Origin: Membranipora membranacea
Lineage: Eukaryota; Bryozoa; Gymnolaemata; Cheilostomatida; Membraniporidae
Assembly (NCBI GenBank): GCA_914767715.1
Contig: OU612066.1
Coordinates: 33,702,283 to 33,766,282 of the forward strand
Length of the DNA stretch: 64,000 nt
Direction of reading: 5' to 3'
The number at the start of each line of letters is the position of its first letter. The first letter of the stretch is position 1. Of this stretch, positions 37,004 through 48,800 are shown one piece after another. The notes under the pieces were generated by a model. The model made no database searches. It saw nothing but the letters and a program-made list of their open reading frames with translations, and had not been told where the DNA came from. Both the position numbers and the translations under genes were made by a program.

Positions 37004-37011
37004 TGACGTCA
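37004..37011. promoter_or_regulatory. CRE-like palindrome TGACGTCA
   Basis: A perfect TGACGTCA, the CREB/ATF consensus, lies about 115 bases upstream of the start codon of the second ZNF800-like gene. An upstream 5' UTR exon is likely, so it may sit in an intron and not at the promoter. A single 8-mer is weak evidence. Confidence 0.25.
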
Positions 37012-38420
37012 AATATATACAGTGATATGATGGGCAGGCAACAGTCTGGGTAGTAGTAGATAGTAGTTGACGAAAGATCATTCAGGTCGATTTTCTTTTA
37101 ATTTTACAATTTTGTCACGCAATTTGGGGTCATTTCTAGGGGACTCTTTTGTTGAAAAAAGTTAATTTCATTGTCTTATCGATTTTTTAACCTATATAAC
37201 AGGCGCATTTTCCAAATAGTTTGTGGCTTAGTAATAATACTTCCCTTTTTTAGTAAAATTGATGTTTGAAGCCATACAGTGATTATGAGCCATGTTACAG
37301 TTAACAGTAACTTCGATAAATATTTCACAAAAATCTAATCATCTCAGCCGCTGTGGCAGGGATGCAAAAGACAGAGCGAGAATAAAAAACAGACAAGAAA
37401 CTAAAATCAGAGGAGTGCATAATAAGTTATACAGCGAGTGACAGAACATTATTGTGTTGATTGATTTGCTATGTATGGCTTGTAGTTGCACATTTGTCAC
37501 CAACTGTGAGAATAGATAGCTTCAAATCCTAACAACCACCTCAAATAATGAAAAGACAACTTTCAAAAGCAGACTGCTGGAGACTTTTCCACCCAGGGAT
37601 GGAAAACCCAATCTTGGGGAAAATCACTGTGGGAAAATGGCCGCCATCTTCGAATCCCTGGCAAATATCACATGAAGATCAGAACTGGTTTTGCTGGTAC
37701 CTTCATCCCATAAGACTACTTGATATGCTGGTTACTGACAAAGGGACAATTTCTAGCCGTTTGAACAGGATAAAATATCTTGTTGACACATAAAATACAG
37801 TTTCCAGGTTGTTTTTTATGTGAAAAATCTAATTGAGCTTAAATCATTACCATTTCTTCCTGGGAAATCTTGAAATATAACTTGCTGAAAATTATATTCT
37901 GGAAACCCATTAATCATATTTTAACTAATTGATAGTATTTGCCTGCTGTGTGTAATTCCCAACACACAAATCTCAATACGCTATTGGCTAAATTAATATG
38001 ACGTATGAAGGCGCTAATATTAGGTGCTGCAGAAAGTGAAACTGCTGTGGCTCATAACAACAAATTACCAAAGATTGATCCCATTCTTCCTGGTTCTGTT
38101 TGTGAGCTGCCTGAAAGTGAGTGACAGCGAATATCTTGAACATTGTGTGTGTGTTAAATGTGCAAGAGTGTTTACCTGGGGTAAAAGTCTATAATATCAG
38201 CATTGAACATGTCACTGATCAAGACAGGTTAATTTTCTCTCAGCAGATTTCTCCCTGCACTCCAGTCTAGATCTGAAGTCCTTTTGTACTTGTAACTTGT
38301 TGTATGTTGTGCTTGTGTATTCCAATATTTATTGAAACAATATTCCTTAGGGCCTAGCTGAATGCTAAATTGCCTAATCATGGCAACTTATGATCATTTC
38401 ATCTAATCTGACAGATTATT

Positions 38421-38920
38421 ATGCCAACTTGTATTATCTATCCAGGGCATAGGACTGCCACAGTTCCTGATTTCAAAATCAGGAACTGCGGCAGTCCTAT
38501 GATCCAGGGACTTCGGCAAATGACTCTGCTACCAACCGACTCGAAGCTGTGCAGAGAAGAGCGGCCCAGTTCATCTGCTGTATACGGCGCACCAACAGGA
38601 AAATCAGCACAACCGGAATGCTCCAGAAACTCACTCTCCAGCCCCTCTCACACATACGAAGTGATAGACGTATCAGAGTCTTCAGTCAATACCATCACTC
38701 CAGCAAAGGCGTCATCAACAACTACATCCAAGCAGCCAGCGTTTCATCAGCTAGAAGACATGCGGAGCAGTACTTTATACCTACGTCAAACACCCTCCTC
38801 TACCAGAGATCATTTTTCATCCGTACTGCCAAGGATTTGAATGCCCTACCAACTGGGAGCCCACTTCTTGTCCCCCGCGTGTATAACCCTCAAAAGCTGT
38901 TCAATTATCAAAATTGTTGA
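38421..38920 (+). pseudogene. LINE reverse transcriptase C-terminal fragment
   Basis: If the hairpin element at 38448-38501 and one copy of its target duplication are ignored, one frame continues from CIIYPG into SANDSATNRLEAVQRRAAQF and on to a stop at 38918-38920. The LEAVQRRAA motif is typical of the end of non-LTR retrotransposon polymerases (Jockey/CR1/L2-type). The endonuclease and catalytic core are absent, so this is a 5'-truncated dead copy. Confidence 0.75.
38448..38501. mobile_element. 54-bp hairpin MITE inserted in a LINE fragment
   Basis: Two 26-base arms (38448-38473 and 38476-38501) beginning CATAGGACTGCC are inverted copies with one mismatch and a loop of only two bases. A perfect 8-bp direct repeat, ATCCAGGG, flanks it (38440-38447 and 38502-38509). 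Removing the element and one repeat restores the LINE frame, which is independent evidence of insertion. Its termini match those of the longer element at 60192-60528. Confidence 0.85.
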
Positions 38921-39757
38921 TGATCGGAAATGTTAACTGACATACAAGAAAAACAGTTTCTCAAGTCACAGTAGATGCTGGCGCTGGAAACTAGACTCAT
39001 CGAGGTACAAATTGCGACACCCTATTCCATACTCATAAAATCCTGTCAAACTCATGCATCTGCCATGTCCCATATCAGGTACACCTCTTCGGTCCTCCCC
39101 CTTAGTGTGACGACTGAATGAACTCCGCGTAAGCCCACCCAAGTCACTTTTTGTAGCTGGATCTATAGACCAATGCAATAGAGGGAGTTTATCGCAAGAA
39201 TGATTGGATAGATGGATCAATGAGAGGGAGTTCATTGGATAGATACATATGGAAATTTTTTCTTACTAATGTTGGAGTGAATTCTAATTGATTATTTGTG
39301 CCAGGTCTTGAACAGAACAAAATACCAATCAAGAACTGGAGTATAACCGGACTAACCTACTTTGTCATTATTATTGTTCATGTGTTGTTAATACTTGATA
39401 CTTGGTAGAGACAATGTCAGTGATGATGAGAAGACTGAGGGATTTCTTGAATGCAGTCTATGATTTGAGAATGAATAACTGAACGGATCGCCTTTTAGTC
39501 ATAAATCATATCTACTATGAAACTTGTCTTACTTAAGCTATTGATGCATCTGCTATCATCTCTCTGCAGGTAAAAGTGCTGATGGCTGGACCAACATTAT
39601 TAGAGATTATTATAAGAAACATTCCTTCTTGTCGTACACAATTACATGTACATGAATTCCACCTAAACAATTGTTGTATGGTATTATTATTCAGTTATTT
39701 TAGTTACATGGTTTGAATTAATCAATTTCACTTCATTTCCCTTCCCCCCCCCCCCAG

Positions 39758-39896
39758 GACTGTGTTTGATGAAGGTATAGATGACATCCGAACAGCAGGT
39801 GCCCCACTTGACAAGTTTCTATGCCGTGATGTTTGAATGAGAAACGATGATAGACGAGAAGACGGGCAGTAAAATTATTGTACTCCTCATGAGAAG
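39758..39896 (+). pseudogene. Orphan degenerate B-box 1 exon of the TRIM-propeller family
   Basis: This copies exon 2 of the genes at 42879-50199 and 57602-53533. It begins after CCCCCAG with the same TVFDEGIDDI reading and ends at the same GAGAAG|GTAG donor. It has in-frame stops within the B-box and an internal deletion (139 bases against 160), with the zinc-ligand cysteines lost. Neither a RING exon nor later exons could be recognised nearby. It is a relic of a duplicated family member, still bounded by usable-looking splice sites. Confidence 0.85.
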
Positions 39897-41911
39897 GTAG
39901 GCGAGTCTTACAATCGTTTTCCATCAGGATTTATCCTTCGATGTTCATGTGGTGCCACAAAAATTACAATGCATTTATTTTTTTGTTCTCATAATTTGGG
40001 TGAAAGACGTTGTGTGATTTTCTGGTATTGATGGTTGAGAGAAACTCATATCTTATATCTGAAGGAGTCACAATGAGACAAAAGCCACTGAATAAAATGT
40101 CTAAAGCGTATAAGAATAGAGGGGTATAAGAGCTAAGGGAGAAAAAGTAGTGTGAGAAACATTTTCAAGAAGTTTCCCACCTCACCTGTCAAAGTGTTAT
40201 CTCGTATGGTGATGGTTGACAAGTCATCAATAATTAAATATCACATTCTCCTTACCTTCACACCTACGTCCAAGCGTTCACATATCCGATATAGGTGAGC
40301 TTTGGTTCAAGCTTCTCCATTGTTAAGGAGTTGATAGATAAACATTTATCACCTGCCCAGCTCAGAGAACTCTTGACCAATGATGTGAATGTAATTTGTA
40401 TTGAATTAGTATAGAACACAGGGAGAGAGTTATGCTCTCATTGCATGTGAACAGATAACTCAAAACTCATTCAAAAAGCTGAAATAATGATTTTTCTCAC
40501 TGCACAAAAATTGGCTCATAGGTAGACCAGTCAACACAATATATAAATTCTTGAATGGTCATACTAGTATTTTTTCTAGGTTGAACTGCCCAAAAGTAGT
40601 TTTTCTCAGTCTTTTGAAAATGAACCGATCAAATCTCAATCTGTGAACCAAGTACCACCCAAAAGAAATTCTGTTAACATGCCCCATATGTTGCTTGAAC
40701 TAGAGGTTCTAGGATTATCTGTTCTAAACTCTCTTTGACTCTTTATCTCTGCAGAGACATAAAACATAGCTGAAGATCAAACTACTGAGTAATGATATTC
40801 TGTCAGATTGACCATCTATTATAAGAGAGATGAGATGCATTCCAACATGATGATCAAAGCAGGAGTTATAATACCCACACCCGGAGAAGGGTAACCTTAA
40901 CTAACAACGTAACAAAATACTAGTTCAATATTTCATGGAAATGTTACCAAAATCTTATATTATGCAGTATTGTGTTTCAGGGTGTTGCATCGAGAAAATC
41001 CTTCCCATTGATTATCTAATTGAGTCGATGGTCTATTTTGAATCTGTAAAGCCTCTCACTTTATATACTTCTTTGATATCGCTTGGAAAATTATTAGCTA
41101 ATTGGTTAATGCAGAGATGATCACCATTTACACTATTCGACACTCATATATCATCATATGCTATCATATTATGCTAGCACGTAATAAGGAAAACCTACCA
41201 ATCACCTTCGCAAATACTAGAAAAGAGCCAAGTGTTTTCATTTTCCCCGACTTTTTATTGGGTGAGGATTCCATGCCTTGCCTTTTTTATCGTGTAATTG
41301 CTTGCAAATAATGATGTAAAAAGTCAGTATCAAAGTGGTCCTGTCACCACAGTGTTATTGCCTATGGTAACACCAAACTTTTGGATTTCTTTCGTGACTG
41401 ATATTAACTGCCTTTGCAGCAATGATTGTTGCCTACATTATTCACCAAAACTGAACATCCATAAAGCTACGAAATTTCCACCATAAATTGATGCAGAGTG
41501 TAAGTGATTTTGGTGATTTTTGCTGGTAATTCGTTTTTACAAATTGGGCATATAACCAACTATAATTATTGAATTACTTTATTCGCTCAGTGTTGTCCTG
41601 TTAATCAATGTAGTACCAGACTGATGCCAGGACATTCCGTTGAGGTATTGCGATGCTGACCACGTTCTATCTGAGTCTTTTGCATACATATGTCTCCTGC
41701 TTATGTGTGAATGTTTGTGTTAATTATATTTTACTCTTGTAGGTTTAACGGCTGCCAGAAGACATAAACATAAACAACGTACCCTATTAATAATCAGTGA
41801 ATTGGGTGTGGTTGAGTTTACTTTCCCCTAGCAGGCCTTGACAAGAAACAGGCAGCAAATTTCTGGGTGGGTTTGGCCGCAGTAAGAAGAAAGTGCCCAT
41901 CATCCTTCATT

Positions 41912-42015
41912 CAAGGTCTATCTATTATACTGATTGCCCAAAGGTCTATTTACAATTCGGTTTACCGAAGGTCCATCTATTACACGAATTGCCACAAGGT
42001 CTATCTGTTATGTGG
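41912..42015. repeat. Degenerate tandem repeat, about 30 bp unit
   Basis: AAGGTCTATCTATTATAC-like units followed by ATTGCC recur about four times with substitutions. Confidence 0.6.
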
Positions 42016-42192
42016 ATATTACACAGGTTTTTTAAACGTTTGCTGCATTCAATTAGGGAGGGGGCAGTGGTGGGTTGAATATACTGAGGGGCTGCTAGTA
42101 TGGGATCCATTTGGGACTATTTCAGTTGATTGTATTATTGATTCATTGATCATTTGATACCCAGGGTTATCGGGTGTATTTATTCCTATGCC

Positions 42193-42226
42193 AGCCTGTC
42201 TTTACACAAGACACTCAAGACAGGCT
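42193..42226. repeat. Short palindrome with AGCCTGTCTT arms
   Basis: AGCCTGTCTT (42193-42202) is inverted at 42217-42226. The arm is identical to the termini of the element at 47310-47386. I see no clear flank duplication. Confidence 0.45.
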
Positions 42227-42603
42227 ATCCTGTGAGGTGTGTTCAATTTCTGACCAACTTATGGAAAGACACATAGGGTAGCTTTTAGAATGGAATGATC
42301 TGAATGGGCTGCGAGAGGTGCACAACTCAGTAGTGATTAGCGAGCTTGCTTATCAGTACTTTCAATACTAATTATTATAAAATATTAATAATAATTATTA
42401 TTATTATAAAGTCTGCAGCCTTTCCACAACTGTGGGCGGTCAAATGGGAAGAATGATAAGCATTTGCTAATTGCTATGCACTGCAGGGATTAGTGTCACA
42501 GGAGTTGTGGGGTTGGGTCTGTTTGTGGGAACACTTTGAATGATTGTTCGAAAGAAATGTTACTGTATAACAGCACCACAATTCAACAAAATCTATATGA
42601 ACT

Positions 42604-42678
42604 ATTCTTGTCACGGCTACTTCTTTGTTTTGTTACCCCCCAAAAAAACATAAAAAGTAGCCGCCCGTGACAAGGCTA
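42604..42678. mobile_element. Hairpin MITE upstream of the first TRIM-propeller gene
   Basis: Arms CTTGTCACGGCTACTT and AAGTAGCCGCCCGTGACAAG are inverted apart from a small bulge. The decamer TATATGAACT flanks both sides (42594-42603 and 42679-42688), so the exact ends are uncertain by a few bases. It lies about 200 bases before the gene's start codon. Confidence 0.7.
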
Positions 42679-42878
42679 TATATGAACTGTATGAGACCTC
42701 TGCCAATCGAGAAACCATTATATGAAAAACTGTTTTGCAAATGTGTTGGTGCCGACCGTGGTCCCCTAACTTCTGATGTGGACAGAAAAGTATCCGACTG
42801 TGCACAAATAATTTCACAAATATGAAAATTCCTTTGTCTTTTATCTGTTTCCATTTTGAAGATTATTTTTGCTTAGGT

Positions 42879-45800
42879 ATGGCTCAATCAGCGGAAGATA
42901 CAGCAGAAAAATTTATGGAGTGCAGTCTCTGTTTTGAGAACGATGATCTCAAGAGGTTGCCGTGTAATCCGGCTCATATATACTGTGTTACTTGTCTGAC
43001 TAAAGATTCGGAGACTACCGAGATCATCAAGTGTCCTCTCTGCAGGTAAGCCTAAGTGTTCCCATTCCGGGAATTTTAAGTCTCCGTCATTGGAGTGACA
43101 GGAGGGTTGGCAGAAACAGTCTCCCAACAATTTAAGATTTATACATCAAAAACTTACATGTGGAATGTCATAAAGTCATATAATACTTTGATTATTTGTT
43201 CTCAAAGGAGAAAATACTGCTAGTAAACATATCAGGTTTCGAAATCCCAAAGCTATTATTTATGAAAATAAATACTTATTACTGCAAAAATTTCCAGACA
43301 CATTCATACTCTGATTTTTTTGAACAGGACTGTGTTTGATGAAGGTATAGATGACATCCCATCGGCAGGTGCTCCACTAGATAAGTTTCTATGTTGTGAT
43401 GTTTGTATGAGAAAAGATGATAAGAGGAGACTGGCTCAGATTTATTGTGTTATCTGCCAGAAGAAATTCTGTACTCCTCATGAGAAGGTTAGTGTCAGTA
43501 ATTATATATCTCTTACATTATGGACTTAGGTCTTCATAGTTGCATCCCTGGATGGAGGGTAACACTGCCCTGCTGTAAGGCTATCACCGTCGACAATTTC
43601 AAAGATTACAACCAGGACGTAAAAATGTGTTATAAGCCATTAGCCGTAGCACAGTGCTTCACAATGACATGAGGCTACTTTTAGATGGGAAACAGCCATG
43701 TTGCGTCTGTCATGTTTTTGCTTGACGACTCATAGTTTTCGATAGTTATGCATGTGGTATAGGGAGCGCAACTCGTGCCATATTGTGTCTCGCCGCCATT
43801 TTGTCATGCAATTGGTACAAATCTATTGCAAACTTATCTTTCGCTATCTGTTGATAGTGAAGTATAATTTAGCAGTCAATTTGTTACAGTAACAGTGTTT
43901 TGCCGGGCAGAACAGTTAACCATGAGTTGTGTGTATTTATATCAGCTCAATACCAGTCAAACTATGATAGCTGATACCTTTTGCATTAGCAAACACTGGT
44001 CTATAGTGATGATAAATTTCACACCATATGTATATCACTTCCCCATATCACCGTTACACTATAAATTTGGACACACAAAAATTTGGCTTTCAGAGTCACA
44101 ATGATGCTTTGGACGATCACATGAGAATCAGGATGAATGAGTATAAGAAAGATTACAGGAAGCTAGAGACCAGATTCTGTGAGACTCACCGGACAAAGGT
44201 TTACAGTCTTGTCTGTGAGAAATGCCATCAAGTGTTCTGCACACATTGCGTACATGAGATAAGCAAATGCAGAAATGGTTAGTCGATGTAACCTACAATC
44301 ATATATGGAATTTCGTGGGAAAGCCCAAGTTTCTCTTTAGATGAGTCCAATAACAGAGCCTCAAAAACAAACAACTACACCCACTTGTCTTGTCTTGTCT
44401 ACTTGATCTAAAGAAGATTAAAATTTAAGCCAGACCAATTGACACAAAATGAAGTCCCCTACCCTTGTATTGAATGGAATAGATATTGTATTGTCAGATA
44501 AAGTTAAGTACCTTGGTGTTATAGTGGATCAGGATTTGAGATTTCATGAGCATGTACAATCAATGGTTACAACAGCAGCTAGAAGAATGTATATTGTTAA
44601 GAATTTTGTGTATTTTAGCTCTAAACCTCTAGCCAATATGTTATTCAAAAGTTTTATCATGTCCCTCATCTCCTATTGTTTACCTATCATTTTTACCTGT
44701 ATCTATGCCAGTGATAAGAAGACTATCAGAAAGATTTTTAAGGATTGTTCTAAGCTTGGTTTGGAGTATCATGAATGACATAGATCTACACATTCAGAAA
44801 CTAACTAAAACACTTGCCATCAAATATATAATAATAATAATAATAAAGTTTATTTGTGAAACGCTTAATAAAATTGCAGAGCAAAAATTTCTAAGCGTTA
44901 TTACATTAAAACCAATAAAAATAAAGGTGAAATAAAATGGATAAAATATAGAAGACAATGACCATTTCATTAATGAATTTTTGAGTCAATGCCCCTCTGG
45001 AATATATAGAACCATTAAATATAGAGGAGCATGGGGCAAAGATAGTTTTTTACGCCACCTTGTACATACTTTAAATCATATCTTACAGAGTTCTGACTTT
45101 TTTTCCAATTTTGTTCATGTCTACTTTTAAGGCCAGTATTTACACCGAATTTCGCGACATGTACTATTGTCTGTGATATGTAATAAATCAATCAATCAAT
45201 CAAAGTCAACATGGCACAAAAAACATCCAACCTATTCACTTATTTATTTGACCTTTCTTCTTCAACTTGTTTTCGATTGCACTTGCAGAAGAATCCCATG
45301 AGTTGATGCCAATTGAGATGCTAGTGACAAAGTTGACAGAGATGGTGAATGAGAAAAAAGTCTTGGTATTTGATAAAGAGGAGCACCTGTTAGGAGTGAC
45401 TAAACAACTGACAGCTATAATATCTGACTGGGATACAGAAACACAACAGATGATAGAAAAACTACATCAAGCTAGAGACGAACAGGTATGCCCGTTATTA
45501 ATTGTGATAAATTGAAAGCAGTCTGCTAGAGAAATAGATTTATCCTCTCTTGGGTAATGAGACCAATCAGCACTCATGCTTCACTATATACCCATGCACG
45601 TCAGAAACCCAGCTTGCCTTTATATCGAATTTGTAGAGTGTGCTCTTTCTTACTAGGTGTTCACTCACACAGTGGACATCAGGTATGATTATTCCTGTTC
45701 CTGTTTCCTGGATAGGAAAAATGGTGTGCCAGTATCAAATCAGGAATGAATTTCGGTGCCTGAAATTAAGCTTGGACTTTGAATATTACAAGCTCATACC

Positions 45801-48800
45801 CTTACCCATTAGACCACTCTTGACTATTGACTGGTACAGCTCATGATTTTGCTGTAACTAACAATCCTGTTTGTGCCAGAGTGATTTTATACTAATATTT
45901 TACTTGATATATAAGTTCGCCAACTATTTGTCTGCCAGGAAGTTCTTCGATTATTTTTACCAACTCATATAGGTAAATCCGGCAAATACTACACAATTTC
46001 CATTAGAAAATAAAATTATTTACACGATGCGGAATTGGAAATGAGGTATGCTGAAGATAAGCTAGTCGAGTTGGAGTTTTGGACCAAGGAATGTACTGAA
46101 CTTCTCCTCATTGTATAGATTGCAGATCTTACAATTAAATATGCCGTGTTAGAGGAACAGTTAGTTGAGATGAGAACTAAAGCTAAAACAGAAGTGACTT
46201 GTTTTTTGGATGATGAGATCGGTGTCAAACTGGATAAACTGAGCAGACAAGTAGCTAGAATAGATACCAGGATATACACTCATCATGAGGTATGTGATTT
46301 TTGTACTTTTACTACTGTTACCGCTGCCATAGTTTTGTTAGCATGTCCCAAAAAAAGCACAAGTACAAGGAGCGCTCAAAATAGCTAGACGTTTATGTTG
46401 GCAAAGTAAACAGGCCTCAATGCATAACTAAGTTTTTTTTTACCCCACATTGATTGAATGACGTGGCAGCATGGGTGGTGGCAATATAAGTTTGTCTTTC
46501 TCATACCACAATCGTCAACATATTAATACTTATTTATATGTTTTTCGCCAGAACAGAGGGTTTTTTCCATTAATTCTGCAGCATAACTTGCATCAAGATG
46601 CTATTGAGTTACAAGGTCTTTACTTTCTTTGGACGCCCAATCAGATGTCACCTCTCAGTACATTGACTACATGTTTGAATCTCGGCTCCTCCACCTTCAG
46701 GGTATTGTTTAGGTTTAGGAAATTTATCCAATTTAGCTGTGTGTCAGTGTAAGCGACTCAAAATGCTTGCTAATGGGATCAAACTCGATCGAGTCTCTGC
46801 CAGACCCATTCTGTTTTGGTCCATTAAAAACTGCCGCACGATAGTACCATTTTATCTTAAGAATGTGTCTCACTTTCATAGGGCAGTATTCATAATCTTT
46901 GGCAGTATTGAACCAGCTCCTAATATTGACTTTATCCAGATGGCATCACTCATCCTAGCGTGAACAACCCAACGTCTTGGTCCCTTCCGTACGTTTTATA
47001 CATAATCTTAGCTTGAAACTTACTATCTATTGAAGGTGGATGTAGCATGCGGATACAAGGACACCTCAAATCTGATCGGAGAGTTGATGAAGATGCAGGT
47101 TACACCTTATCACCCCTCATCTAACCATGTTCATCTTACCAATAAAGGTATTTGTATGAAGTTTTATAGAATTTAAAAAGATTTGTATTTGGTGTTCTCC
47201 TCACAATGTTATATTATTGAAAACCTAATGTTTCTTTAAGAGAAGAGTAATACTGACTTGGAATAATGCTTCTAACCACCAGCACACCTATAGCAATAAT
47301 GAGTCAATAAAGCCTGTCTTAACAATCTTTGTTCGGTGGGGGGAGGACAAACCCACACAGAACAAAGCTTGTTAAGACAGGCTAGGGTCAATATAACTGT
47401 TATGAGACAGCAGTGGCAGATTAGTATGATATAATGTGCTCCTGTTTAATTACAGTGTGGAAACCTGAGCTGTCTGTGGAAATAATACCGTCCCACAGTG
47501 AAATCAGTCACCTTGTTGATGCTACTTCAACGGTGGTTCTCCCTCCAAATCAGATGAAGCTCATCAACACTATCAAACTAAGGGCTAAACCGCACTCGAT
47601 TCTGAAAGGCCCAAATAATTCAATCTATGTTGGAGCAACTGATTGCAACCTCGTAAAAATGGATATTCAGACTGGGGAAAGAAGCCTAAATACTGCCATG
47701 GGATACTGGATTCCGGGGATACAAACTTACGGTCATCAAATATACACTCTACTTCATGACCAGGATAAAAATCGAGTAGATGTCCTTGACCAGTCTGGGA
47801 ATCGCCTGAGATCGTGGGACCATTTGAGCAACAGTAGCCAGTTGAACAAACTGAGAATAGTAGCTGGGAAGGTTGTCATACCAAGTGGACTAACTGGGTG
47901 CCTCACTGTGTACAGCCTAGAAGGCCGACTAGAGAAGGAGATCGAGTGTCCTGATATAATAAGTGATGGTCCGAAAGCTCTTGCTGTATGTGGAGGAGAT
48001 TCCGTTATTGTATCTGACTTAGGTACCAGCAGTGTATCCAGAGTAAATCTAGACAGCGGTGAGGTGATGTGGACATCTAAACATGTGAGGAATCCACAAG
48101 GAGTTGTCTGCTATAAGAACAGATACGTACTTGTCAGTCATAATAACATTACAACCAAGATATGGATACTGGATGCATATACAGGTTTGTACAGAAACAT
48201 TCAAAAAATAATAAAATAGTCTGCAGACAAATCTTCAGGCAAATTTTACATCAAAAGGAAGCAGTAAATATAAACTCCATGATGATGCCAGTAGATTGAT
48301 ATGGGGGTCGCAAGCTACTGACCAAATCCTCAGAATGAAGGGTTCACACAATGGTCCTCTTTATTAGAGAATAGTGGAATCCCCTCAAGCTCTGCTAAAT
48401 TAGTGTCTCTGAACTTGGATGAGCTACAGAAGTTATTGTGGCCCGTACTCGATCCGACAAAATGGTACCTGCTGACTTACTTTGTTTTGGTTTCTGCAAC
48501 AATTTATTGCATTTAAAATCAATGGACTAAAATGGTGAAATAAAATAAGGCAGCGGCATGGTCAGATTAGTCCGGGACTAGTGTGGCAACCATCCGATTG
48601 TCCCAGACACGCAGCCTACTTGGCAAGAAGCGAACCACACCCCCACAGCAAGAACGCCAACCTCCCACGCAAAGCAGAAGCAGCCGCCCCCTCCTCCCCC
48701 AGTAGGTGTGAATTCCACAGGATAACACCTGTGGTTAACAGTGACCTCTCCCCTCTACAGTTGTTGGCTCTCTTAGGGGCAAATTTCTCTTTTGACCTAG

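Larger units (their letters stand above)
36889..42878. other. Accessory region between the second ZNF800-like gene and the TRIM cluster
   Basis: It contains the probable 5' UTR and promoter of the second ZNF800-like gene, a LINE reverse transcriptase fragment interrupted by a hairpin MITE (38421-38920), an orphan B-box exon (39758-39896), a degenerate tandem repeat (41912-42015) and two hairpin elements (42193-42226, 42604-42678). No intact gene was found. Other open frames here have no recognisable domain. Confidence 0.5.

Noticed and set aside
33640-39755. Long C homopolymers near 33640 and 39744-39755
   Set aside because: Simple homopolymers; the second forms the pyrimidine tract of the orphan exon's acceptor but needs no further explanation.
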